Positions 51,720 to 61,310 of a DNA stretch of 64,000 nucleotides are shown piece after piece. The position numbers and the translations under genes were made by a program. This DNA is from Mucilaginibacter sp. 44-25 (GTDB lineage Bacteria; Bacteroidota; Bacteroidia; Sphingobacteriales; Sphingobacteriaceae): contig MKTS01000001.1 in the NCBI GenBank assembly GCA_001898335.1, positions 62,001 to 126,000 on the forward strand. The letters run 5' to 3'. Numbering within the stretch: position 1 is the stretch's first letter; every line of letters begins with the position of its first letter. The notes under the pieces were generated by a model, which worked only from the letters and a program-made list of their open reading frames with translations, searched no databases and was not told where the DNA came from.

Positions 51720-53498
51720 ATGCTACGAACTATTAATTACAAAATTAACCGCTGGCGCCTTAAGCGTAATGTACAGCGTAACTTTTTATTGTACAGCAGT
51801 GTTTTTGTTGGGTTTATTGGTGGCCTTGCGGCAACAGTGTTAAAGTTCCTGGTGCGTTTTATGGAAGATATTAGCCGCAACATCGCCTCGCACTTGCCAT
51901 TTCATATTATTTATGTGTTTTTACCGGCGTTGGGTATATTTTTAACTGTTGCCTGGCAGCATCTCGTTAACCGCGATCGTATGCAAAAAGGCATTGGCAG
52001 CATCCTGCTGAATATCAAGCGTAACCGCTCTAACCTGCGCTACAATAATATCTATTCGCACCTTATTACAAGCTCATTAACTGTCGGGTTTGGTGGTTCA
52101 TCGGGTTTGGAGGCGCCTATTGTTTGTACGGGAGCGGCCATTGGTTCAAACGTGGGCAAGTTCTTTAACCTAAGCCCATATGAAAAAACGGTATTGCTGG
52201 CTGCCGGTACTTCGGCGGGTATCGCGGCGGTGTTTAACAGCCCAATAGCAGGCGTGCTTTTTTCTCTGGAAATATTGATAGGGGAGATCACTATTCCAAC
52301 TTTTATACCATTACTTATCGCTTCCGCTACGGGCGTAGTGGTAGCTAAGGTGCTTTATTCGCAGCAACTTTTTCACCTGGTTGCCGAGGGTTGGAAAATG
52401 AATGCGCTGCCATTTTATATTATCCTTGGCGCGCTAAGCGGGTGGACGGCTGTTTACATATCCAAAGTGGGCGGTAAACTGGAGAAGGGGATCTTCACTA
52501 AACAAAACCGTTATGTGCGAGCTATCGCGGGTGGCCTGTTACTGGGCTTAATGTTATTGGTTTTCCCTACGTTATTTGGCGAAGGTTACCATTACCTGCA
52601 GCAGATACTTAACGGTAACATTGAAGTGCTAAAGGAGGACCTGCTATTTAGCAACTGGTTAGAGAACCCCTGGGTAATGCTGCTGTTTATTGCCGCGCTT
52701 GTGCTCACTAAAATAATTGCCGCCGGCATAACCATTGGTTCGGGGGGTAATGGCGGTAGTTTTGCACCCACTATGTTCACGGGTGCGTTTCTTGGCTTAT
52801 TTGTAGCTTACGGCGTAAACCAAACCGGCCTTATACACCTAAATACCAGTAATTTTATTGCGGTGGGCATGGCCGGGGCACTAAGCGGTGTACTGCATGC
52901 GCCTTTGACCGCTATATTCCTCATCGCGGAAATAACCGGCGGTTATGTATTGTTTATACCCTTAATGATTGTTTCGGCTATGTCATACATTATAGCCCGC
53001 ATGTTCAACAAGCATAACATGTACTGGGACCATCTTATCCATGAGAACCACATAGACCCTGCACAGGACACCGGCATACTCAATGATATAAATCTGGAAA
53101 GTATGATCAACCGCGATTATAAAGCCGTAGATAAACTAATGCCAATAGCTGATTTTTTTAAAATATTAGCGAACAGCAAGGCGAACATATTCGCGGTTTT
53201 AAACAATGATGGTATGCTCGAAGGTGTGATATGGCTGGATGAGATACGTAAAAACCTGTTTAACGATTTACAGGAAGGGCGAACAGTTGCAGATATTATG
53301 GTAACGCCTCCTGCCATGATAGATCATGATGAACCCATGAGCAGCGTAATGGAAACATTTGATGGGCTTGATGTTTGGCAGTTGCCGGTTAACAAAGATG
53401 GGAAGTTCGTCGGCTTTGTTTCAAAGTCGGCATTACTGAGTAAATACCGCGAAGTAATTATTGATAAACACCAGCAGGCTGATCTTTTTGCCCGGTAA
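51720..53498 (+). CDS. ClC-family chloride channel or exchanger with CBS domains
   Basis: The start is set at ATG 51720; the 32-residue extension above it is not membrane-protein-like. The 592-residue protein has the ClC membrane fold (about 22-430) with a Gly-Ser-Ser-Gly-Leu-Glu-Ala-Pro (126-133; gating Glu131), Gly-Asn-Gly-Gly-Ser-Phe-Ala-Pro, and a C-terminal CBS pair (about 470-590) for nucleotide regulation. The GSGIP segment is replaced by Lys-Gly-Ile-Gly-Ser-Ile. Next to the expected LFxxEE stretch, the second Glu that passes protons in exchangers seems to be Ile (Leu-Phe-Ser-Leu-Glu-Ile-Leu). That could make it a passive channel. Confidence 0.92.
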   Translation: MLRTINYKINRWRLKRNVQRNFLLYSSVFVGFIGGLAATVLKFLVRFMEDISRNIASHLPFHIIYVFLPALGIFLTVAWQHLVNRDRMQKGIGSILLNIKRNRSNLRYNNIYSHLITSSLTVGFGGSSGLEAPIVCTGAAIGSNVGKFFNLSPYEKTVLLAAGTSAGIAAVFNSPIAGVLFSLEILIGEITIPTFIPLLIASATGVVVAKVLYSQQLFHLVAEGWKMNALPFYIILGALSGWTAVYISKVGGKLEKGIFTKQNRYVRAIAGGLLLGLMLLVFPTLFGEGYHYLQQILNGNIEVLKEDLLFSNWLENPWVMLLFIAALVLTKIIAAGITIGSGGNGGSFAPTMFTGAFLGLFVAYGVNQTGLIHLNTSNFIAVGMAGALSGVLHAPLTAIFLIAEITGGYVLFIPLMIVSAMSYIIARMFNKHNMYWDHLIHENHIDPAQDTGILNDINLESMINRDYKAVDKLMPIADFFKILANSKANIFAVLNNDGMLEGVIWLDEIRKNLFNDLQEGRTVADIMVTPPAMIDHDEPMSSVMETFDGLDVWQLPVNKDGKFVGFVSKSALLSKYREVIIDKHQQADLFAR

Positions 53499-53520
53499 TT
53501 ATACCAGGAGTTGGGTAAAC

Positions 53521-53559
53521 AAAAAAGGTATGGCACTTTCAGTGTGCCATACCTTTTTT
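53521..53559 (+). terminator. Bidirectional terminator between ClC and glnN
   Basis: 16-base arms (53521-53536 and 53544-53559) enclose a 7-base loop, followed by T's, between convergent genes. Confidence 0.95.
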
Positions 53560-53576
53560 TATGAACGAGATAGTTG

Positions 53577-55751
53577 TTATTTAATAAACAGCAGCTCCCT
53601 GAATTTTGGTAAGGGCCATAACCTATCATCCACCAGGGTTTCCAGTTTATCAGCATGGTAGCGTATGGGGGCAAAATAGGTTTTTACCTTTTCATCATAG
53701 CTTATGGCCCTGTCGCGCAGATCATCAATTTTGTTAGCCTTTTTGCGCTCTTCTATCATTTCATCAACATTCTGTTTCAGGAAATTAACATGGCCCGAAA
53801 TTTTGTTGATGATATCCAGTTGCGCTTCGTAGCTGTTTTTGTCGAGCCCTATCTCTTTAAGGCCTTTTACATTTTCTACCAGTTTTGACTGATAGCTTAA
53901 TGCCGCCGGTATAATAATATTCATCACCAGTTCGCCTATTACACGTGCTTCAATTTGTAATTTTTTGTAGAAGCTGTCTAATAGTATCTCGTGGCGGGCA
54001 TGTGCCTCGCGTTTGGTGAATACGCCGGTTTCTTCAAAAAGAAGTTCGGCTTTATCAGTGATCAGCGCGTCGAGTGCCTTAGGAGTGGTTTTCACATTGG
54101 CCAATCCGCGGGCTTCGGCCTCTTTTTCCCATTCATCACTGTAACCATTGCCTTCAAACCTGATGGCGCGCGACTCTTTAATGTAGCGCTTAATAATGGT
54201 CATTAATGCCACGTCCTTCTTTTCGCCTTTTTTGATCAGCTTGTCTACATCATACTTAAATTTCTTAAGCTGATCTGCCATGATGAGGTTAAGGATAGTC
54301 ATGGGGCTGGCCGAGTTGGCAGATGAGCCTACTGCCCTTAACTCAAATTTATTACCGGTAAACGCAAAAGGCGAAGTGCGGTTACGGTCGGTATTATCCT
54401 TTAATATCTGCGGTATTTTAGGGATGCCCTGCCAAAGCGAATTTTCTTCTTTTATTTTTTTGCTCAGGCGCGAGGTATCAATCTCATCCAACACTTCTGT
54501 TAGCTGGCTACCCAGGAATATAGATATAATAGCCGGCGGCGCTTCATTGGCGCCCAGGCGATGGTCGTTATTAACCGAAGCTATTGACGCGCGCAGCAGG
54601 TCGGCATGGTCATGTACAGCCTTAATAGTATTCACAAAAAAGGCCAGGAACATGAGGTTGTTCTTTGGGGTTTTGCCCGGCGATAGCAGGTTTTTACCGG
54701 TATTGGTAATGAGCGACCAGTTATTGTGCTTGCCTGAGCCGTTGATGCCTGCATAAGGTTTTTCGTGCAGCAGCACTTTAAAATGATGGCGTTGGGCTAC
54801 ACGGTCCATAATATCCATAAGGAGCTGGTTGTGGTCAATAGCCAGGTTGATCTCTTCGTAAACAGGGGCGCACTCAAACTGCGAAGGCGCTACCTCATTG
54901 TGGCGTGTTTTTAAAGGTATGCCGAGTTGAAGCGCTTCTGTTTCCATGTCCTGCATAAAAGCGTAAACACGGCTGGGGATAGAGCCAAAGTAATGGTCTT
55001 CCAGTTGCTGGTTCTTGGCAGACATGTGACCAAATAAGGTACGGCCGGTAAGCGATAGATCGGGCCGGGCATTAAACAAAGCGGTATCAACCAGGAAGTA
55101 TTCCTGTTCAATACCCAAAGAGGCGTTTACTTTCTCAATGCTTTTATCAAAGTAATGGCAAACATCAACGGCGGCTTTATCAAGCGCGTTGAGCGCCTTT
55201 AATAAGGGTACCTTATAATCAAGCGCTTCGCCGGTATATGATACAAAAACGGTAGGTATGCAAAGGGTGCGGCCAATAATAAATGCCGGGGATGATGGGT
55301 CCCAGGCAGTGTAGCCACGGGCCTCAAAAGTATTGCGTATGCCGCCACTCGGGAAACTGGACGCGTCAGGCTCCTGTTGTGAAAGCGCGTCGCCGCTGAA
55401 ACGTTCTATAGCGCCACCATCTGCAGTGGGTTCAAAAAACGCGTCGTGCTTTTCGGCGGTGGTGCCGGTAAGCGGTTGAAACCAGTGGGTATAGTGTGTT
55501 GCTCCCTTGCTAATGGCCCATGCTTTCATGGATGAGGCTACTTGCTCGGCCATGTCACGCGGGATAGGTACACCATTATCAATAGAATCGATAATAACGC
55601 TGTAGGCGTCGCTTGACAAAAACTCCTTCATTTTCTTTTTGTCGAACACATTCACACCAAAATAATCGGAGATTTTCGACGAAGGGAGTTTTATATCCGG
55701 AATTTCGCGGTTTAATACAGCCTGTAGAGCCTGGAAGCGGGTATTAGACAT
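53577..55751 (-). CDS. glnN: Type III glutamine synthetase
   Basis: The 724-residue enzyme makes glutamine from glutamate, ammonia and ATP, and is the GSIII form typical of Bacteroidota and cyanobacteria. Supporting features are the long N-terminal domain, Asn-Glu-Val-Ala-Pro-Ser-Gln-Phe-Glu near 288-296, Gly-Ser-Gly-Lys-His-Asn-Asn-Trp-Ser near 340-348, and Asn-Arg-Thr-Ser-Pro-Phe-Ala near 457-463. The length is normal for this form. A promoter match lies just upstream in an AT-rich spacer of nearly 500 bases shared with a porin gene; a nitrogen-regulated divergent pair is plausible. Confidence 0.97.
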   Translation of the reverse strand: MSNTRFQALQAVLNREIPDIKLPSSKISDYFGVNVFDKKKMKEFLSSDAYSVIIDSIDNGVPIPRDMAEQVASSMKAWAISKGATHYTHWFQPLTGTTAEKHDAFFEPTADGGAIERFSGDALSQQEPDASSFPSGGIRNTFEARGYTAWDPSSPAFIIGRTLCIPTVFVSYTGEALDYKVPLLKALNALDKAAVDVCHYFDKSIEKVNASLGIEQEYFLVDTALFNARPDLSLTGRTLFGHMSAKNQQLEDHYFGSIPSRVYAFMQDMETEALQLGIPLKTRHNEVAPSQFECAPVYEEINLAIDHNQLLMDIMDRVAQRHHFKVLLHEKPYAGINGSGKHNNWSLITNTGKNLLSPGKTPKNNLMFLAFFVNTIKAVHDHADLLRASIASVNNDHRLGANEAPPAIISIFLGSQLTEVLDEIDTSRLSKKIKEENSLWQGIPKIPQILKDNTDRNRTSPFAFTGNKFELRAVGSSANSASPMTILNLIMADQLKKFKYDVDKLIKKGEKKDVALMTIIKRYIKESRAIRFEGNGYSDEWEKEAEARGLANVKTTPKALDALITDKAELLFEETGVFTKREAHARHEILLDSFYKKLQIEARVIGELVMNIIIPAALSYQSKLVENVKGLKEIGLDKNSYEAQLDIINKISGHVNFLKQNVDEMIEERKKANKIDDLRDRAISYDEKVKTYFAPIRYHADKLETLVDDRLWPLPKFRELLFIK

Positions 55752-56242
55752 GGTTTGTACGAATTGGTTGACTCCAAAATTATAAAAATCATTTTTAAAG
55801 CACCCAAATTCTTATCAGTAAAGTTCTGCTGTATCTTTTACAGACAAAAAGAGTTGTATTAAGAATTATTTTCGATATGATGATTTTAATCTAATAAATA
55901 TCTTAAAATTTGATTGAAAATTGTTTAAAGTGTGAATATTTAATCATGAAAATGAATATTTTATTGATTTTAATCTCATATATTAATTTTTTTCTAATAA
56001 AAATTAAAAATATATGCAAAATCATATTGTTTAATTCATATTTATTACTCATTTTAGTAAAAACATAATAAAATAGCTGTATTTGTGAATTTATTTTAAT
56101 GATTTTGTGATTGATTGATAAAATTTTAATTGAGTGATCAATTGAATTGATACGGTTGCCTTGTTTTTTTAATTATTAGGGTTTTTACTGACAACTAAAT
56201 AAATCAAACAACTAACTAACTACTTAAAATTAATCTCTTATC
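55752..56242. promoter_or_regulatory. Very AT-rich divergent spacer between glnN and the porin gene
   Basis: This spacer is 491 bases long. Three 60-base rows (55921-56100) have only about 14 percent GC by hand count, far below the window average. The glnN promoter lies at its left end. No coding sequence is evident. Such AT-rich upstream DNA may be an activator or nucleoid-protein site. Confidence 0.6.
55775..55807 (-). promoter_or_regulatory. Promoter of glnN
   Basis: On the minus strand, TTG at 55805-55807 and TAATTTTG at 55775-55782 are separated by 22 bases, fitting TTG-N17-23-TAnnTTTG. The leader would be about 20 bases. Confidence 0.65.
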
Positions 56243-57301
56243 ATGAAAAAAAGACTTTTACTCTTATTGTCTGTATTTACTTTCACTTTAAGCGCATTTG
56301 CGCAGGATACCACCAAGTCTGATCCTCCTTTGGTGATATCGGGTTCTGTTGATACTTATTATAAGTACGATTTTTCGCAGCACAATAACATCCCTACCAG
56401 CTTCGCGAGCGATCAGAATTCGGTTTCTATCGGTATGATCGACCTGGCTTTGAAGAAAAAGGTGGGCAAGGCCGCTTTTGTAGGCGAATTATCTTTTGGC
56501 CCAAGGGGGCAGTATCAATCCGTCCCTAATGGCGATGGCAACACCACAAATGCCAATAACAGTTTTCATATCCAAAACTTGTATGTATCATACGATGTAA
56601 CTGATAAGTTTAACCTTACCGGTGGTTACATGGCTACATTTGTTGGTTATGAAGTAATTAGCCCGGTAGGTAACTTTAATTATTCAACATCTTACCTGTT
56701 TACCAACGGGCCGTTCCAGAACGCGGGCTTTAAGGCCACTTATGCTTTTAGCAGCAAGGTGAGCTTAATGGCAGGCATCTTTAACGACTCATGGAACCTG
56801 TACAAATCGGTAGATAAGGTAAATACTTTTGGCGCCCAGCTGATGGTATCGCCTGTAACCGGTTGGACAGCCTACCTTAATGTATTATCCGGTAAATTGT
56901 CCGGTACCGAATTTGACCTTACCACATCATACCAAATTACGGAGGCTTTTAAACTGGGCCTAAACGCTGCCGACTATAAACCTGCAGCAGTTGCCGGTAC
57001 CGGTGGTTTCACCGGTGTGGCGTTGTACCCGCAGGTAGGCGTATCTAAAACGGTAACCCTTGGTTTAAGAGGCGAGTATTTTAAAACCAAAACCGGATCT
57101 TTTGTTCCGCTGGGCCCTCCGCCGGGCAGCTCAGTATTCGCGGCTACCCTTACCGCTAATGTAAAAGCAGGGCCACTTACCCTTATACCAGAGTTTAGGT
57201 TAGATAATAATAAAAATAATACCGATGGCTTTACCACCAAGGGAGGTGGCTTAACCAAGCAGGCATCGCAGTTTGTGGTGGCGGCTGTTTACGCTTTCTA
57301 A
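56243..57301 (+). CDS. Outer-membrane porin-like beta-barrel protein
   Basis: The 352-residue protein has a signal peptide (1-20, ending Ala-Phe-Ala-Gln). The mature part consists of beta-strands with alternating aromatic residues, starting Ile-Ser-Gly-Ser-Val-Asp-Thr-Tyr-Tyr-Lys-Tyr-Asp and ending Val-Ala-Ala-Val-Tyr-Ala-Phe, a proper barrel end. It resembles the putative beta-barrel porin-2 (BBP2-like) group. Divergent from glnN over an AT-rich region, it may serve in uptake of a nitrogen source. A terminator-like hairpin follows. Confidence 0.85.
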   Translation: MKKRLLLLLSVFTFTLSAFAQDTTKSDPPLVISGSVDTYYKYDFSQHNNIPTSFASDQNSVSIGMIDLALKKKVGKAAFVGELSFGPRGQYQSVPNGDGNTTNANNSFHIQNLYVSYDVTDKFNLTGGYMATFVGYEVISPVGNFNYSTSYLFTNGPFQNAGFKATYAFSSKVSLMAGIFNDSWNLYKSVDKVNTFGAQLMVSPVTGWTAYLNVLSGKLSGTEFDLTTSYQITEAFKLGLNAADYKPAAVAGTGGFTGVALYPQVGVSKTVTLGLRGEYFKTKTGSFVPLGPPPGSSVFAATLTANVKAGPLTLIPEFRLDNNKNNTDGFTTKGGGLTKQASQFVVAAVYAF

Positions 57302-57324
57302 AAAAACCTTATCATATAAACTGT

Positions 57325-57356
57325 TAAGCCATCCGTATATTTATGCGGATGGCTTA
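57325..57356 (+). terminator. Terminator after the porin gene
   Basis: 11-base arms (57325-57335 and 57346-57356) enclose a 10-base loop. The last T's before the next gene make it a moderate terminator. Confidence 0.7.
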
Positions 57357-57372
57357 TCTTTATTTTACAGAT

Positions 57373-57954
57373 ATGAAAAAATTGATGATTTGCTTCGTGT
57401 TGCTTTTGTGCAGCGGATATGTAATGGCGCAAAAGGATTCGTTACAGATGGATGAGAACAACACCTATGTATATTATAAGGTGGTTAACCAGGTTACCGT
57501 GCCCGAAACTGAAGTTTACCGCCGTGCGTGGGACTTCGCCCGGAATTTAAATCGTAATTCGCGCCCGGAAAAAGGGCAGGCTGAGCATGCCTTTAATATC
57601 AGCGGCAGCTTTTTAGTTTACAGCGGTACATCATTAATGCGAAAGGAAAGCGGGGCGGTTAGTTATCTGTTTAACTTCCAGGCTGCAGATGGGAGGTACA
57701 GGTTTAAGTTTGGTAATTTTAAATTTATACCCTACAAGCGTGATCGTTACGGGAACATGGTGCCGGTTTCGGGAATCAGTACACCGATCGAAAAACTGGC
57801 CGATGCCTATACCCAAAAAGAGCGCGATGCCTACTTTGACCAGATCGCCGCTAACTGTATTTATCTGGATAAACTGCTAAAACAAGCGATATACGGTACC
57901 GAAATTAAGAAAGTGCCTGCTAAAGCCATAAAAGTGAACACGGGCAAATGGTAA
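57373..57954 (+). CDS. Exported DUF4468-like protein
   Basis: The start at ATG 57373 is chosen because a signal peptide (1-20, ending Val-Met-Ala-Gln) begins there. The 193-residue protein has a mature part with Tyr-Tyr-Lys-Val-Val near 33-37, a mixed alpha/beta arrangement with Ala-Trp-Asp-Phe-Ala, and Tyr-Arg-Phe-Lys-Phe-Gly-Asn-Phe-Lys in the middle. This resembles DUF4468, a TBP-like-fold family common in Bacteroidota periplasms. The role is unknown. It starts 17 bases after the hairpin of the porin gene and could be a separate unit or read-through. Confidence 0.75.
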   Translation: MKKLMICFVLLLCSGYVMAQKDSLQMDENNTYVYYKVVNQVTVPETEVYRRAWDFARNLNRNSRPEKGQAEHAFNISGSFLVYSGTSLMRKESGAVSYLFNFQAADGRYRFKFGNFKFIPYKRDRYGNMVPVSGISTPIEKLADAYTQKERDAYFDQIAANCIYLDKLLKQAIYGTEIKKVPAKAIKVNTGKW

Positions 57955-58114
57955 CATTATTGCAAATTTGAAATTATATTTTGCAATTATTGTGTAATTC
58001 AATATAAAATTTCTATTTATAATAAATAGTAAATTAAAATTTTGTAAAAATAAATTATACACTAACATTTTATTTGGCAAAAGCGTTAATTAGTAAAATA
58101 AAATTTCAAACGCT

Positions 58115-58960
58115 ATGCTAAACGAAAAATTAAACCTATACAATCCCGAGTGGCTCGAGCTTGTATTCTCCGGCAAAAATAAGCAGTATGGTGCTTATGA
58201 GTTAAGGCAAAATTATAACCGTACAATGGCAAAGGCTATGGGCATAGCTTTTACTGTTGTTATATCTGCCTCGTGCATATTTACCTTCGCGGGCGGGCAT
58301 ACTAAAAACGTACAACCGCCTTCCACCAAAGATAGCATGATCACTGTTGTAATTCCTCCTGTACAACCGCACAGGCAAGAAGTTAAGCCGGCTAAACCTG
58401 TAGAGCCTGCCGCGACTGCGGCGCCAAGATCACCCGCAGCGCCATCCATAAAATATACCATACCACACATAGTTCCAGGCGAAGTAGATGAAAACCCGCC
58501 GAAGATAGACGATATGGCAGGTAAAGAGGTAAGTAATGTGACCAGCGAAGGCAAAGGAGGGCAGGAGCAAATGGCCGACCCCACCCAGGGACAAGCCCAG
58601 GGCGGCGCGGGCACCGACCCCGGAGTGGATGTTAATAAAGAATATAAAAGCGTAGAGATAATGCCCGAGCCGGAAGGCGGCGCCGCAGGTTGGGCGAAGT
58701 TCCTGAATAAGAACCTGCGCTACCCATCGCAAGCGCAGGAAGAAGGTAAAAGCGGCCGGGTGATTGTAAGTTTTGTGGTGGAGCGTGATGGCCGCTTAAC
58801 TGATATTGTGGTTACCGGTAAGGCAGGTTACGGTATGGATGAAGAAGCCATACGTGTTTTAAAACTCGCCAAGCCGTGGAAACCCGGAAAGCAAAACGGG
58901 CAACCGGTTAGGGTAAGGTATAGTATACCCATGAATTTCCAATTGACCGAACAGCAGTAG
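58115..58960 (+). CDS. tonB: Energy transducer TonB
   Basis: The 281-residue protein begins with a cytosolic stretch (Tyr-Gly-Ala-Tyr-Glu-Leu-Arg-Gln-Asn-Tyr, typical of Bacteroidota TonB), a transmembrane helix at about 43-61, a Pro/Ala-rich periplasmic linker (about 70-180) and the C-terminal TonB domain (about 190-281) with Tyr-Pro-x-x-Ala-x-x-x-Gly-x-x-Gly. It links the proton-motive force to TonB-dependent receptors such as the one at 45308-48583. ExbB and ExbD genes are not in the window. It ends in TAG. Confidence 0.95.
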   Translation: MLNEKLNLYNPEWLELVFSGKNKQYGAYELRQNYNRTMAKAMGIAFTVVISASCIFTFAGGHTKNVQPPSTKDSMITVVIPPVQPHRQEVKPAKPVEPAATAAPRSPAAPSIKYTIPHIVPGEVDENPPKIDDMAGKEVSNVTSEGKGGQEQMADPTQGQAQGGAGTDPGVDVNKEYKSVEIMPEPEGGAAGWAKFLNKNLRYPSQAQEEGKSGRVIVSFVVERDGRLTDIVVTGKAGYGMDEEAIRVLKLAKPWKPGKQNGQPVRVRYSIPMNFQLTEQQ

Positions 58961-58976
58961 GCGGTTTGGATGCCCT

Positions 58977-59022
58977 AAGTCCGAAAGTCTGAAGAAAGCA
59001 ACATCTTTAGCCTTTCGGACTT
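58977..59022 (+). terminator. Hairpin after tonB
   Basis: 11-base arms AAGTCCGAAAG (58977-58987) and its complement (59012-59022) enclose a longer loop; a second small hairpin and a T-run (about 59035-59041) follow. Confidence 0.65.
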
Positions 59023-59080
59023 CGGTCTTACGGAGTTTTTTCATAATTTCGCGCATCCTTTCAACATAAAAGATACTACA

Positions 59081-61309
59081 TTGGAGAACCAGGAATTAAC
59101 AACCGTTGAAACCGCCCGCGATCTGGGACTTTTACCTGAAGAATTTGACCGTATAAAAGAAATATTAGGCCGCGTACCCAACTTTACCGAGCTTTCTATC
59201 TTCGCGGTAATGTGGAGCGAACACTGCTCTTACAAAAACTCTATCACATGGCTTAAAACGCTTCCTAAAGATGGCCCGCGCATGCTGGCCAAAGCAGGTG
59301 AGGAAAACGCAGGTTTGGTTGACCTGGGCGATGGCATTGGCTGCGCGTTTAAAATAGAATCACACAACCACCCGTCGGCGCTTGAGCCTTACCAGGGCGC
59401 GGCAACCGGTGTAGGCGGTATCAACCGCGATATATTTACGATGGGTGCACGCCCCATTGCTCAAATGAACTCGTTACGCTTTGGCGACCTTAGCCTGGAT
59501 AAAACCAAGTGGCTGGTTAAAGGTGTGGTAAAAGGTATCAGCCATTATGGTAATGCCTTTGGTATACCAACAGTTGGCGGCGAGCTTTTCTTTGATGAGT
59601 GCTACAACATCAATCCGCTGGTTAACGCGTTCTCTGCGGGTATTGTTAAGGCAGGCGAAACGGTTTCGGCCACATCATACGGTGTAGGCAACCCGGTTTA
59701 CATTGTGGGATCAGCAACCGGTAAAGATGGTATACATGGCGCGGCCTTCGCGTCAAAAGATATTACTGAAGATTCTGTTAACGATCTTCCTGCTGTACAG
59801 GTAGGCGACCCTTTCCAGGAGAAATTGTTACTGGAAGCTACGCTTGAAGTGATTAAAACCGGTGCTGTAATTGGTATGCAGGATATGGGTGCGGCAGGTA
59901 TTATCTGCTCCAACTCAGAAATGAGCGCCAAAGGTGAACATGGTATGATCATCCACCTTGATCGCGTACCGATGCGCCAGGAAAACATGAAACCATACGA
60001 GATCCTGCTATCTGAATCTCAGGAACGTATGCTTATTGTGGTTGAAAAAGGTAAAGAAGCGCTTGTTGAGGCTGTTTTTGATAAATGGGACCTTAACTGC
60101 GCCATTATAGGTGAAGTAACCGATACCAAACGTTTGGAGTACTACATGAACGGCGAGAAAGTTGCCGATGTACCTGCTGATGACCTGGTATTAGGTGGCG
60201 GCGCTCCTGTTTACAAACGCGAATACCGCGAGCCGGCTTACTACGCCGAAAATCAGAAATTTAAAATTGAAGATGTTGCCGAACCGGAAAACCTGGTAGA
60301 GGTAGCAGAACATTTGATAGGCCATGCTAACCTGGCATCAAAACGTTGGGTTACTGACCAGTACGATTCCATGATCGGTACATCAACCATGACCACCAAT
60401 CGCCCGAGCGATGCAGCCGTGGTAGCGGTAAAAGGTACTGATAAAGCTATTGTTTTAACCTGCGACTGTAACTCGCGCTATGTATATGCTGATCCGCAGA
60501 AAGGTACGGCCATTGCGGTTGCCGAGGCGGCACGTAACATCACCTGTGCAGGTGGTGAGCCGGTAGCTATTACCAACTGCTTAAACTTTGGTAATCCTTA
60601 CATCCCTGAAGTTTACTGGCAGTTTGTTGGCGCTATTAAAGGTATGGGCGAGGCTTGTACCAAATTTGAAACCCCTGTTACCGGTGGTAATGTAAGTTTC
60701 TACAATCAATCATCAGATGAAGGCCCTGTTTTCCCTACGCCAACCATTGGTATGTTAGGCGTAATGGATGAGGTGGATAACCTGATGACCTTAGACTTTA
60801 AACAACCCGGCGACCTGATCTATCTGATCGGCGAATCGCAAAATGATATCGCGTCGTCACAGTACCTGGCCTCGTACCACAAAATATTGGCAGCTCCGGC
60901 TCCATATTTTGACCTGGAGAAAGAATATGCTATGCACCAGGTGGTTAAGCAATTGATCAAGCATAAGGTTATCCAATCCGCACATGACGTTGCAGATGGT
61001 GGTTTATACATCGCCTTAACGGAAGCGGCTATGCCTAACCGTTTAGGTTTTGATATTGAGAGTGATAGCAGCATACGTAAAGATGCCTTCCTGTTTGGCG
61101 AAGCACAGGGCAGGGTAGTGGTTACCGTTGCCCCTGATGAGCAGGAGCGCTTTATTGAGATGATGGCCACCAGCGAAACAGAGTTTAGCCTGTTAGGTAC
61201 CGTAAACGGCAGCGGCGACGCTACTGTTGACGGCGAGCTGTTTGGCAACATCACCGATATTAAGATGGTACATGATAATGTACTGCACGTGATCTTAGGC
61301 GACGAATAA
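59081..61309 (+). CDS. purL: Phosphoribosylformylglycinamidine synthase II (PurL)
   Basis: The start is TTG at 59081: no in-frame ATG occurs nearby upstream, and Met-Glu-Asn-Gln-Glu-Leu fits the family start. The 742-residue protein is the small PurL form, which catalyses the ATP-dependent conversion of formylglycinamide ribonucleotide with glutamine-derived ammonia. It has Trp-Ser-Glu-His-Cys-Ser-Tyr-Lys near 45-52 and two tandem AIRS-type halves. It lacks a glutaminase domain, so PurS and PurQ must be encoded elsewhere. A VOC-family gene begins 1 base after its stop. Confidence 0.96.
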   Translation: MENQELTTVETARDLGLLPEEFDRIKEILGRVPNFTELSIFAVMWSEHCSYKNSITWLKTLPKDGPRMLAKAGEENAGLVDLGDGIGCAFKIESHNHPSALEPYQGAATGVGGINRDIFTMGARPIAQMNSLRFGDLSLDKTKWLVKGVVKGISHYGNAFGIPTVGGELFFDECYNINPLVNAFSAGIVKAGETVSATSYGVGNPVYIVGSATGKDGIHGAAFASKDITEDSVNDLPAVQVGDPFQEKLLLEATLEVIKTGAVIGMQDMGAAGIICSNSEMSAKGEHGMIIHLDRVPMRQENMKPYEILLSESQERMLIVVEKGKEALVEAVFDKWDLNCAIIGEVTDTKRLEYYMNGEKVADVPADDLVLGGGAPVYKREYREPAYYAENQKFKIEDVAEPENLVEVAEHLIGHANLASKRWVTDQYDSMIGTSTMTTNRPSDAAVVAVKGTDKAIVLTCDCNSRYVYADPQKGTAIAVAEAARNITCAGGEPVAITNCLNFGNPYIPEVYWQFVGAIKGMGEACTKFETPVTGGNVSFYNQSSDEGPVFPTPTIGMLGVMDEVDNLMTLDFKQPGDLIYLIGESQNDIASSQYLASYHKILAAPAPYFDLEKEYAMHQVVKQLIKHKVIQSAHDVADGGLYIALTEAAMPNRLGFDIESDSSIRKDAFLFGEAQGRVVVTVAPDEQERFIEMMATSETEFSLLGTVNGSGDATVDGELFGNITDIKMVHDNVLHVILGDE

Positions 61310-61310
61310 G

